64,000 nucleotides of DNA from Engraulis encrasicolus (taxonomy: Eukaryota; Chordata; Actinopteri; Clupeiformes; Engraulidae), in contig NC_085860.1 in the NCBI RefSeq assembly GCF_034702125.1, forward strand, positions 14,373,223 to 14,437,222. Reading direction: 5' to 3'. How positions within the stretch are numbered: the first letter of the stretch is position 1; the number at the start of each line of letters is the position of its first letter. A model generated the notes under the pieces. That model was not told the origin of the DNA. It searched no databases and saw nothing but the letters and a program-made list of their open reading frames with translations. Position numbers and translations under genes: made by a program. Positions 12,385 through 22,385 of this stretch are shown here, piece after piece.

Positions 12385-12928
12385 ACAGTTTCCTGGTGAA
12401 CCAGAAGCTATGTGTTGACGCCCAGGGGGCTGGGCTACACAAACCTTCTGGTACACCTGTGATTCGCTCTCCTCCTCCGTTTACGAAATAAACGGGGCAG
12501 CACGACGAATCAGGATCGTAGGGAGGGATTTCAGTGGGTATGACGTTTATCGAACGCAACTCCCTCCCCCAGGGTAGTTCGGCTGTGCCCGCCCCCTCCC
12601 TGAATCACAACAGTAATGGCGGCGTGCGAGGAGTTATCATGCGTCGGGATGGAAGCAGTAATTTCAGCGGTGTTATCCAAAATACCTCAAGTTGATTTTC
12701 TAAAGGATGTTGTTCTGTTTTGGTTCCCGACCTGGCAGCGCTTACGTGACGACACGTCCTACGTCACAAAGCTTCAATGTGAGTGGTCGAAGTGTCATGT
12801 CATTCATATGAGGTTGCTCCAACCGCGTGCAAGCATCTTTTGACTAAACCCCGCCTGCGGAGAGGCGTGAAAGGGCAGTGTACCAGTAGCCTGTTACTTA
12901 CAGGCTACTGGTTCACCAGGAAATATGT
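12385..12928. mobile_element. Possible truncated DNA transposon with inverted ends
   Basis: About 27 bp at 12385-12411 (TGTACAGTTTCCTGGTGAAC...) recurs inverted at 12902-12928. The enclosed 0.5 kb is GC-rich and contains a short ORF starting in ATGGCGGCG context. No target duplication was found, and the terminal repeat is itself partly palindromic, so the element call is tentative. Confidence 0.4.
12616..12843 (+). pseudogene. 75-codon ORF, possible remnant of a transposon helicase N-terminus
   Basis: The frame opens in a good start context (GTAATGGCGG). Its first 30 residues (MEAVISAVLSKIPQVDFLKD) look like the helical N-terminus of RecQ-like helicases carried by fish ISL2EU-type transposons. 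The expected Walker A motif is absent, and the frame runs into unrelated sequence. A GTGAGT donor-like site lies at 12779. The family match is recalled, not searched, so this stays an inference. It could also be a chance frame in a CpG-rich stretch. Confidence 0.25.
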
Positions 12929-13950
12929 ACAGAGTGTTGGCCGGATGTCTGCTGGACAGGGGCTAACACAAACATTGACCTCTGATTTGGCGTCTGATTT
13001 GAACTTTAAGCAGCGGACTACTGTAAAAAAAGCCCCCTTTGTAATGGAAATGCACTAACTTGCAGTGACGTTCACAGAGACCCACTGCATGATCTCCAAC
13101 AGAACTCTTCTGGTTGGTTCAGGAGCCAACCACCTCCCACCTTCCCCGTTATTGAATTTACCAGTCAAGCAGTTACCATTTCCAGGCACTCGATGGCAGT
13201 CATTGATTTGAGCGAGAACTGAGATCTCGCACAAAGAGCCATATCTGTGAGGTTTGGAGGGCGGGTGGTGGGCGGTGGGGGCTTTAAATGTCTTTCGTAA
13301 CTTTAAGTAGCTTAAAAATGAAGGGGAGGAGAGCGAGAGTGAGAGGAGAGTGCACAGGTGGTGGGGCTGGTGGTGAGAAGTGGGTGTTCCTCCATCCCAT
13401 GGTGTTGAAATTCAATTCAAACGGCCATTTCACAGCAAACACTTCCCATGTCATCACATTTCTCCACCTGACCGGGCTCTTAATTCAACAAATCCCGCTA
13501 AGCTCTTTTTTTCCTAAAACAGGTGGTGGGGGGTTGGACTGGGGCTCTCTTCTCCATAGCACTCTGGCGAGCGAGCGGGCACACGCTTCATTAGCTGAAC
13601 AGCAGCCCAGCAGGTTCACACTGCAGCGGCTCTTCCCTCCCTGGTTTCTCATTACAGTACGGCTCCTTCCGAGGAGCAGAAGCAGCGAGCCAGTGAGCCA
13701 GCCAGCCAGTGAGCCAGTCAGTCGTCTGGACACGCAGGAGTCTCAGCAGCTTTGGGGGAATGAATGAGGGGTAGATGGAGGGTGACAGAGTGGAGAGTGT
13801 AAAAGTTAAGACTTCTCTGCAATGGTCCATGTGCAACAGAATGTATTTCCCTACTAGAAGTCGGTCTTCAGAAAAAACACTATGGAGTGCAAAAGGCTCT
13901 GGTTCAGTCTCTTTAATGTCCACACTGTTGTTGGTGTTGTCAATTTCCAC
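12929..13950. other. Non-coding, no gene seen
   Basis: A 159-codon frame at 13288-13767 has no recognisable domain. A (CCAG)n-like patch lies at 13688-13720. Confidence 0.45.
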
Positions 13951-13959
13951 TCTCCTCCT

Positions 13960-14130
13960 AGCTGTTAGTGCTAACATATCCGTTTCCTTTTTCATCACTT
14001 GAGAGTCAACAATTATGATTAGCATTAATATAGTCCTTTTATGTACGGTAAGTAACAAAAAAGACCCTTAAATAATCCGTCATAATGCATGGAGATTAAA
14101 TTAGTAATCCAGTTTAGATCTCCTGTCTGA
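13960..14130. other. Candidate conserved non-coding element
   Basis: Non-repetitive AT-rich DNA with several homeodomain-type TAAT/ATTA cores and an ATGCAT site, the texture typical of vertebrate developmental enhancers. No coding potential is seen. Conservation itself cannot be judged from one sequence. Confidence 0.3.
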
Positions 14131-14372
14131 TGAGTAAGAGCTCTCTTTGTTGGCATACAAACCCCCAGCACTGCTGCTTGTCTGTCATTTTAATCCTCGA
14201 CAAGAACACCCACAAAACAGGAAAGATTGGAAAATGTACCTTCAGTTACACTAATTGAAGACATGTACAATGCAACTCAGACTCAGCTTTAGTCCTGATG
14301 TAATATCAGCATTAACGTCTGGGTACATTTGAATTTGTATGATGTTCTCTGGTCTGTGTAGCTTTCAAAAAG

Positions 14373-14490
14373 CAGAGAGAGCAAGCGGGAAAGCGAGAGA
14401 ACGAGCGAGAGACAGCAAGAGAGAGAGTGAGAGAGAGACAGGGCGAGAGACAGCGAGAGAGAGAGACCGCGCGAGAGAGACAGAGCAACA
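14373..14490. repeat. GA-rich imperfect repeat
   Basis: AGAGAGCAAGCGAGAGA-type purine repeats with C interruptions. Confidence 0.85.
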
Positions 14491-14547
14491 ACGAAAAGTG
14501 CACACAGCAGACATGAGGAAAAAAGAAGAGTGAATTGGGATATTAAT

Positions 14548-14550
<3 letters not shown>

Positions 14551-14639
<89 letters not shown>

Positions 14640-14646
14640 TGTGTGT
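14551..14646. repeat. (TG)n microsatellite, about 96 bp
   Basis: Nearly pure TG repeat with a single GG interruption near 14632. Confidence 0.97.
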
Positions 14647-15321
14647 TGACCATGGATTGGGCTCTGTGCCATTGATCTGTAGAAAGCCAGCAGTGGGATG
14701 GTAGGCATGTTCGATAAGCGATTAGTCTTCGTGCAGAACAGCAGGATGGGGAAGTGAGGATAATCAGTCCAGACAACAGAGAAAGAAAAAGAGGGAGTGA
14801 GAGAAGACAGTGGTGGATTCTCTCTCTGTATATGTGCTGTGCACTGCATGCCTTTTTATGTCTAGACAGCGCATGTAAACTTATTTAAGACTCACACAAA
14901 AAGACTGTGTAGAAAAAAAGAGTGCATTTGTGTTCTTAGTTACACATCTTATTGTCTACATCTCTGAATAACATACGCATGAAAAACAGACTTTATTAGA
15001 ATGTGGCATTTTTGCGTGCTCCACTGCACATTGTGGCCCAGTCTCAAAGAAGATGGACAAAAAACAACAGCATCGACCCCTAAGGAGCATCAGCTCTCTG
15101 GGAAATGCCCTGTTTGACAGATTACCAGTGCAGGCCTGAAGGGGGTGAGAGAGTGAGAGAGCTGATTCACTGATATGTGGATTATCCCATTAGCCGATAG
15201 GGCCACAGCAGGCAGGACCCATAAAGCCATTCAGCTGAGATTCACAACCTCTACTGCCAGAGGAGTTCCCCACCGCAGGAAGGCTCAACACCTTGTGTGG
15301 GTTTGTGTGTCTATATGTCTG
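14647..15321. other. Non-coding, no gene seen
   Basis: Unique sequence with no recognisable family or frame. Confidence 0.5.
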
Positions 15322-15341
15322 CACACGCACGCGCACGCGCA

Positions 15342-15386
<45 letters not shown>
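15322..15386. repeat. (CGCA)n/(CA)n microsatellite
   Basis: GCACGC repeats pass into pure CA from about 15343. Confidence 0.95.
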
Positions 15387-15387
<1 letters not shown>

Positions 15388-15788
15388 GTGGCACTATTTC
15401 CAGCCGAGTCCCCATCAGATCCAGTTAGAACAGCCAGAGTTAGTAGGGCCAGCAGGAACATGAGCTAAAACTGTCTGAAGCGATTGTCTTGTGGATGTGA
15501 GGAAAGCCCGTTGACGTGGTAATAATAACCCTGACGATAATAACAAAAGCAGACGGACACAGACGGACGCTTGCAGCGTTTCATCATTGCATTATCATGA
15601 AATCACTTAGGTGAGCTGATGGGAACAGAAACGGATCGCTTGACTTGAGCTCTTCCGTTCTGCCAATATAGTATTTCTCTGGATGAGGTCATCCATTACT
15701 CAATGCAGAGCGCTGTGTGTGAAAGTCAGAGAGGAGATAGGGAAGAGACAGAGCAATGAGGCATGGTGTGAAGTAGAATGATGCCTTG
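15387..15788. other. Non-coding, no gene seen
   Basis: No recognisable element. Confidence 0.45.
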
Positions 15789-15890
15789 GCAAGATGGAGG
15801 GAGGGAGGAGAAGAAGAGAGGAGAGGAGAGGGAGGAAGAGAAGAGGAAAGGAGAGGGAGGAAGAGAAGAGGAAGAGAAGAGAAGAGAGAA
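15789..15890. repeat. GGA/GAA purine-rich repeat
   Basis: Irregular GAGGAAGAG and GGAGAGG repeats form a purine strand of about 100 bases. Confidence 0.9.
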
Positions 15891-16126
15891 ATTTGATGAC
15901 CCCCTTCTCTCCCTCCCTCCTGTCCTGTGTCATGTTTGTGCTTATGTGGATGAACAGTGTGCACACTGTGAACAGCAGCGCAGCCCTGATGTCCCCATGT
16001 GCCCTCTGATGGCCTTGAGTTGGCTTGTTTACTCCCAAGTCTGTCTGACTGCCCGGTTAGCCCACAGAGTTCCTGTTCGATACTACTACACAGGTACAGT
16101 ATGACTTTTGCCGCCACACTTCAAGA

Positions 16127-16276
16127 CATTACACAACACATTACACTTAGCTGACACTTTTTTTTATCCAAAGAGACGCACAGATATTACAGGCTATTGG
16201 AGCAATGTGGGGTTAGGGTTTGAACCTGCAACCCTGTGATCTACAGTCCAACTCCCTAACCATAACACCACAGCTG
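16127..16276 (-). repeat. HAmo-like tRNA-derived SINE, minus strand
   Basis: Read on the minus strand, it begins with a tRNA-like head. The B box lies in GGGTTGCAGGTTCAAACCC at about 16210-16228. It ends in the fish SINE tail TTTGGATAAAA, GTGTCAGCTAAGTGTAATGT. The body between head and tail is short compared with other copies. Confidence 0.75.
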
Positions 16277-16444
16277 CACACATGGCACATCTACTGTGAA
16301 ATTAGTATGCCTGGTATGCCTCAGGAACAGGATAACATGTTTACACTTCTGATCCATTTAACCTACTTTTTCCAGGCTACAACACTTTTGAATGTAATGT
16401 GTATCCATGATCTTCCTTGTGCTTGCAGTGATGTAACTTAGAAA

Positions 16445-17006
16445 CAGGCCAGCTGACAGGGGGGGACAAAGGGGTATGTTGTCCCTGGCCCAGGTAGTTA
16501 GAGTAGGGATGCACCGATACACATTTTTTCACTTCCGATCCGATCCCAATATCTAAATTTGGATATCTGCCGATACCGATACTATTCCGATCCAATACCA
16601 AAATCACATATATGCATGTGTTTCAACTTGAGGTAGACCCAAGCAGACTATTTGGTCAGAAAAGGGAGTCAGAAGAACAGGAAACCAATCAATAAGCAAA
16701 AAGTAACAAGTAAAAAAGTAACAATCCCATCCTGAAAACTAATATGCAAGTGTTATGATTTCAAATTAACATTGCACCTGACTCAATGTCTGTATCAGGA
16801 AAATTCCGATATTTTGGGGAAATTCCGATCCGATCCGATCTTTGAAATATGTTGATATCTGAACCCGATACCGATACACCGATACCGATATCCCATCCCT
16901 AAGTTAGAGGGCCCAGAATTGGCTCCTCATTACATTGTATGTATTGGGTAGGGGGCCCTTTCAGATGACTTTGTCCCGGGCCCAGCAAAAGCTGTCAGCG
17001 GCCCTG
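16445..17006. mobile_element. hAT-like MITE (GGGCCC family) split by a second hAT
   Basis: The ends are imperfect inverted repeats (CAGGCCAGCTGACAG and CTGTCAGCGGCCCTG), flanked by a perfect 8-bp duplication CTTAGAAA at 16437-16444 and 17007-17014. Removing the inner element and one copy of its duplication leaves 156 bp. The body carries GGGCCC and GGGGGCCCTTTCAGATGACT, which also occur at 43603-43782 (inverted), 44335-44480 and 63098-63257. Confidence 0.9.
16504..16901. mobile_element. hAT-like MITE nested in another hAT
   Basis: This 398-bp element starts TAGGGATGCACCGATA and ends ATCCCTA, with many ATACCGATA/CCGATCCGATC motifs near both ends. A perfect 8-bp duplication AGTTAGAG lies at 16496-16503 and 16902-16909. 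It has no coding capacity. Confidence 0.93.
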
Positions 17007-17014
17007 CTTAGAAA

Positions 17015-17469
17015 TACACTGCAGGCATACAAAGAAGATGGACATGCATATGATGCAAAGTCTTCAGATTTCAGATTTGGATTTGGGATGACTCGGAATC
17101 TGAATTGAAAAAAATGTTTAATCGCAAACAAATGTAGAAAAAACAACAATCGTAACAGATACTCGAATATAAAGGGGTTCTTAATATTCGTTGGAATATC
17201 ACTTATTTTCTAAACATTCGAACTATGTTCAAATAACAAAGTTCAAAGTCAAAGCGTGACTTTGCATACAGCACACCACGGTATAAAATAAATAAATCAA
17301 TAAAAAAAATCACTGAGGCGTGACTCTTAACCTCACCTAAACCTAAACCTCCCTCAACACCAATAACTGCTCTTCTTCCTCTTCCCTGTTTCTGTTTCCT
17401 GACCACATGACATGGATGGCAGGCGGGTGGAGCGCAGGGCAGGCTCCCCTCACACAGCGGTTCCCGGTG
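17015..17469. other. Non-coding, no gene seen
   Basis: AT-rich with AATAAATAAATCAATAAA near 17287. No gene recognised. Confidence 0.45.
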
Positions 17470-17732
17470 GGTGCATTCCAATATACGACCTTGCATCCTC
17501 CACTTGTGCTTGTGGCCTCACGTTTTGCTGATGCACCGCCTCCAGAGAAAACATTTTTTGGGGGACTATTCTTCATTCACCATCCAGTTTGCAAATGAGA
17601 AATTGACTTTACAATTGAGCTTTTGCGAGATGTTGAAATATAATGTCAGTGATGTCATCACGACGTATTACTTCCTGGTACGAGGCCAAAAGCACAAGTG
17701 GAGGACGCAAGGTCGCATATTGGAAAGCATCC
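17470..17732. mobile_element. MITE with about 48-bp terminal inverted repeats
   Basis: GGTGCATTCCAATATACGAC at the left pairs with the inverted right end (..GTCGCATATTGGAAAGCATCC). The arms continue through CACTTGTGCTT. Target duplication is not clear, so the superfamily is open. Confidence 0.85.
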
Positions 17733-18780
17733 ACTCAGTGGAGCTAGGAGGCTAGGGACGGTGTTAAAGCTAGCTGATGACCTCACCCCGAGTGAAATGA
17801 GAGTGCGTGTTGTGGTGGGGTGACAGCTTTAGTTCAGGGTGACAGCTCCAAGAACAGTATTACTAATGTGACTGTTGGCAAAACAGCTTACAGAACAGGT
17901 TGTCACTTGTGTGGTAATGCATTGTTAATGGCCAATGTGATGTAGTGGAGAAGGTGGTATGACACATACAGTGGTGTATTTGATTTCAGATCCTCTCAAC
18001 CCAACAGTCAGAGTGTGTGTGGGGGGGAGCTTTGAATGATTTGAATACAATATTGGACAATACAGAAAAATATACTACAATCAATTTTTAACAAAAATGT
18101 ACACTCGAGTCCATGTGCCAATATGTCGGTCGGTCAATCGAAAAATACACGACATAGTAGGTCTGTCGAGTCCGTTTTCAGCTATATTCCCCAGCCCAGG
18201 CCTCAAGATTGTATCAGTCAACATCTCTTTCTGTCATCAAGCACCATTCCAGTTAGAACCTACAGTACAGCAGGTGTCCCCAATCCTCATTCTCTCCATT
18301 CCGCTAAACCTCAACCCTCTCCATCAATGGACTGGCAATGTCAGCACAAATGTCTATTTAATAGACCTTGCTGTGAGGCCACTGGCCTAGACAGCCATTC
18401 AGGGAAGCTATGGCCTGCATGCCACCCCTCTCTCCCAAAGTGACGCTAAAAAGGGACAGTTTATTTAGCGATGGTAATGGCCACGCTGAGGAATCTTCAT
18501 TATATATTCTGTTTCATCATAGAGAAGTGGCCTAGCCACGGCAGGAATGGAGGGATATCCCTAAACACTTTTAATTGCTTCAAAAACTCTTTATAGCCAA
18601 TTAAAGTTTTCACCGTGCTTTTGCTAAACAGGCAAGTAATTGTTCGTAATGACTCCCTTGAAGCAGCATAATAATATAGAGCCGAGTCATCATTTCTCTT
18701 CAGAACAGGTGTGAGATTTGCTTCTAACAGGCTACACTGAGGACAGCTCTTAAACATACTGTAGCTAAGTATATAAATTA
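17733..18780. other. Non-coding; possible conserved element at 18440-18700
   Basis: Open frames near 18097-18443 are not recognised. The stretch 18440-18700 is non-repetitive and AT-rich with several TAAT cores. Confidence 0.4.
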
Positions 18781-19050
18781 CACTTTATTTTAGGGATACC
18801 TATTAGCACTAATACATACAATGTCCCTGTATAAGTAACTTGTAAGGCATACAAAGCAAAATCAGACATTTGTTAGGCATGTATTCGCAAATGTTTTGTT
18901 CATGCACAATAAGGGATTTATTACCAATTTAACCTTAGTAAGGACCTAGTAGGCCTCAAGTGTTTGCTTAGTACATGCCTTACAAGTTACTTATGCCGCC
19001 ATTAACATTGTATGTATTAGTGCTAATAGATGTATCTCTAAAATAAAGTG
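18781..19050. mobile_element. Palindromic MITE, about 90-bp arms
   Basis: CACTTTATTTTAGGGATACC at the left matches the reverse complement of the right end. The arms continue through ATTAGCACTAATACATACAA and AAGTAACTTGTAAGGCAT. The 270-bp element could fold into a long hairpin. The flanks read TTA and CTA, so a target duplication is uncertain. Confidence 0.9.
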
Positions 19051-19426
19051 CTACCAATTACACTTCAAAACAGGCACAGAGGAGTTGAATTTAAAATATT
19101 TCATAACTTACTACATTAACTCAGCACAAGAACATTCTGAAGTCCTTACTTCAAAAAAGGTTGACGTGTCAGACTTTGCCTTTAATGCGCAAAGTGGCAA
19201 AAACCATTATGAGATTTCAAAAAAGGTGCCTGAGAAATGTCTCCAGAGAAAATATAGTGTTTTTCGAAAAAAAATGTTTGTGTGTCTTGGGCATGTAATT
19301 TCGCCTACAATTTACAATGAATAACTATTCTTCTCTCAGCTTGGGTTCTGGCCTAACCATGGGCCATAAACAATGCTGAGGCAAGAGAAAGACAAGCACA
19401 GCACAGAGTTGACACTCCGCCAGGCA
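19051..19426. other. Non-coding, no gene seen
   Basis: A 79-codon frame at 19085-19324 is not recognised. Confidence 0.4.
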
Positions 19427-19453
19427 GACAGCCACGACAGAGACCTGTCACTA

Positions 19454-19616
19454 AGGCCCAGCCGTGGCTCAATTGGCAGGGCACTGCTTCTACACCGGCG
19501 ACCTGGTTTCGATTCTGACCTGAGGTAATTTACTGTCTCCCCACTCGTTTCCTGTCACCTCTCACCTCTCTAACTGTCCAGTCACAAAATAAAATGTACA
19601 AAATCCCCAAAAAGGG
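19454..19616 (+). repeat. tRNA-derived SINE (family B) with 10-bp target duplication
   Basis: The head GCCGTGGCTCAATTGGCAGG (A box) and GACCTGGTTTCGATTCTGAC (B box) is clearly tRNA-like. The body ends in a CTGTCC...CAAAATAAAATGTACAAAAT tail. CCTGTCACTA at 19444-19453 is repeated at 19617-19626, the insertion duplication. A minus-strand relative lies at 48005-48150. Confidence 0.9.
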
Positions 19617-19767
19617 CCTGTCACTACTGCTTCACATGTCCAGATTATAGTCTCTGCCAAGGCAGTAGCTATTAGTCAGCATTGCTTTTCAACTCACACT
19701 GCCAGTCTGTCTAAAGCTTCCCTTCCAAACCACACCCCCTGCCTCAGCCACGGCAGAGACCTGTTAC

Positions 19768-20025
19768 CAGGGCCGGATTAAGATGGACTGGGGTCCCTTG
19801 GCTACAGGTTGCTGTGGGCCTATCAAATTACGCAACAAATGTACATAGACGGCATCATAATTATGAGCTAAGAATTAAGGATAACATGTCTACCCACTGT
19901 ACTCAACATCACAGATACATTTTTCAATATTGTATCGCCACAATTCGGCAATTTTATATTTTTGGCAGGTGGGGGCCCCTTGGCTGCAGCCCTATCTACC
20001 TAGCCTGTGTGTGAATCCGGCCCTG
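19768..20025. mobile_element. hAT-like MITE (CAGGGCCGGATT termini)
   Basis: CAGGGCCGGATT at the left is the exact inverse of AATCCGGCCCTG at the right. An 8-bp duplication is not preserved; GTTAC and GTCAC abut the ends. Confidence 0.75.
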
Positions 20026-20155
20026 GTCACTATGGCTTCACATAACCAGATTATAGTCTTTGCCAAGGCAGCCGTCAGCATCGCTTTTCACCTCACGCTG
20101 CCAGTCCGTCTGAGCCTTCCCTCCCAAACCACGCCCCCTGCCTCTCCACAACAAC

Positions 20156-22178
20156 TACCTCTTTTCATCACAGAGTGAAAGGCAACACCCTCCCGGCCCG
20201 GCCCGGCCGTGGCCAACTGACCTCTGGAGAGGTCTCCTCGAGGTAGCAGGAGGAGAGCTGGCACGCTGCCCTGGGCAAAGCCTTGAGAGCTTTCCAGACA
20301 CTCGATTGATGCTAGAGGTGGAGGTGGAGGGAGAAGTGGGAGGTGGAGTGGGGTGGAGTGGACTGATGAGGGGTTTCCTAGCGAAGATCAAACAGAATGT
20401 ATACATCACACAACGTAGTGTACTATACGTCCAGTAAGGATTCCTACTGGGGTCTCCCCTTAAAGAAACCTAACTTAACCCCCACACAAACCCCCTCCGG
20501 GACCCAGACAGACGCATACATAACAAGGAGTCTCTCTTGGGACTGTCAGGGGTTGTTTGTGAGCAATTCTCCACAGGCAGCCCAGGTCCACTTTCCTGCA
20601 AGCCAAACAAAGCCTTGAGGTTGTCTCAGATCACTCTTCAGCTCTATTTCACAACATGACCCCGAAACGTTTGTTACCCACTTTGTCTTTGGCGAATCTT
20701 TATTTTTTGTCTTTTTAATAAAGTTTCTTTTTCCTGTGTGCGATTCCTTCTCCCTTCAGAATCACTCTTTTTGGAATAACACACCGGGCGAAACTCCCCT
20801 AAAGAAAGACAGAGGTGCGGCCGGACGCTAGTTCTACCTCCCCGCCATGAGCCATGCCATAATAACCGTGCTGCTCACGGCTGCAGGTTGTCCCCTCTCA
20901 GGCTGCGGCTCGCTTTGACGTGCTCATTAGCAGGTAACAGCTGAGCCACTCCCTGAGCCCTCTCCTCTCCCTCCTCACCAGCACAGAGGTGCGCTGCTAA
21001 GGATTAGAAAAGCCCTGCAAGCGACGCCTTAGTTCCCTGCAGAGGACCCCCAGGGAGGGGAAAATGGATCAATACCAGAGTAGTAAGTCCTCATGAAAGA
21101 AAGGAGCTGAGAGGGCAGGGCTTTGTGTGTGTGTGTGAGGCTACCCTACCCAAGCCTACCCTACCCTACCCATTGGCTGGCCTTACACTGTCAGGACCGC
21201 GAGCCAAACGGCAGGCTCCCCAGTGGCACCAACCACCACCCTTCTGTCTGTCTGTCAGAGAGCAGACTAGAGCGCTCCTCACTCCTGTCCTCTCCTCTCC
21301 GCTCCTCTGTTCTATTATTCAGGATGAATGAATGAATGAAGGCCTCTTATTATTAGGAGCCTCTGGAAACTCCAGTCGCAGTTGGAGTAGTATGAAAAAA
21401 GGCCCCTCTCTTGTCTTCTGTTTTCTGCTCCGGCGTCGGCTCTTCTGGTCACGGCCCCCTCGAATCGACTCGAGTGGCCCCCGCCAGCCAGTGCCACTAA
21501 ACGGCTGCCTCTCTAAGCTGCTCAGATCTCTGGCAATCTGCCAGCTGCAGAGCGTGTAATATGAAACTTTTTTTCTAAATGACAAAAAAGCAGAGAAAGA
21601 GAAAGAGAAAGACGAGAGAAGAGAGATAGCGTGAAGGGAGGGCAGGGTGTGATGTGAAACAAGTAAAGCAGCTCTTCTCCTCCATTAATGTTTCATGATG
21701 TTGCTGGTGGTTTTGAAGACGCTGTATATGCGTGTGTGTGTGTGTGTGTGTCTTCACTCCTGCCTTCCCTCCTTCCTCCAACCACAAACCCAGGCTAGGG
21801 GGACCACCTGACAAAACAGGTGCAGTCACGTCTCCTTTGTTTACTCTGTCGCAGAAAGCACATGCACCACCAAAGCAGCCTGATGGCATCGTGGCACAGG
21901 AGGAGGAGGAATAGTCAGTGGTGCCAAAACTGGCACGGCCCCCTGTGGCAGGCTGATGCTCATGTTAGTACACTGACAAGAGGAGGGTTGAGACGAGGCT
22001 GACCATTTAGATTCGTCGTCTTGTCCACCACACATTGAGCGATACTGACAATGAAGAGAATAGAAGGTTGCAGTAGTAGAGGGTTGTGTGCATGAGTGTT
22101 CATTATGCGCTGGCATGTAAAGGGGTGTGTGTGTGTGTCTGTCTGTACATGTGTTTTTGTGTGCCTGACTAATTGTCT
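20156..22178. other. Non-coding, no gene recognised
   Basis: Two kilobases with short G/T repeats (21125-21138, 21732-21751), a CCTACC patch near 21145 and a GAAAGA patch near 21592-21620. A repeat of the CCCGAAACGTTTG type lies near 20660 with TTTTTAATAAAGTTTC downstream. No exon is recognised. Confidence 0.45.

Positions 22179-22203
<25 letters not shown>
22179..22203. repeat. (GT)n microsatellite followed by GAGT repeats
   Basis: Pure GT repeat followed by GAGAGA and GAGTGAGT to 22225. Confidence 0.9.
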
Positions 22204-22211
<8 letters not shown>

Positions 22212-22225
22212 TGAGTGAGTGAGTG

Positions 22226-22385
22226 AAGGGCTGGATTATCCATAAGGGTCAGGGACACCTTGCCCAGGGACACCAACCACTTACAGCCAGTTAGGGGCAA
22301 CACATGGCTAAAGAAATATTGTTCATAAGGGGGCACCTGCTAGTTGTAGTGCCCGGGGGAACCAGAGTGTCTTAATACGGTCCTG
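22226..22385. mobile_element. Degenerate hAT-like MITE
   Basis: Ends AAGGGCTGGATTA and TTAATACGGTCCTG are imperfect inverted repeats of the CAGGGCYGGATTA type. The flanks are GAGT-rich, and an 8-bp duplication matches at only 6 of 8 positions. Confidence 0.6.

Larger units (their letters stand above)
19427..20155. repeat. Tandem duplication of a ~145-bp unit, each copy with its own insertion
   Basis: Sequence 19620-19749 (GTCACTACTGCTTCACAT...) is repeated with divergence at 20026-20155. The preceding CAGCCACGACAGAGACCTG at 19427 is repeated at 19745. The first copy is interrupted by the SINE at 19454-19616, the second by the short inverted-repeat element at 19768-20025. Confidence 0.8.

Noticed and set aside
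13288..13767. 159-codon plus-strand frame
   Set aside because: No domain, codon pattern or splice context; overlapping frames on the other strand are equally long.
19460..19520. tRNA gene suggested by A and B boxes
   Set aside because: It continues into a SINE body and is flanked by a 10-bp insertion duplication.
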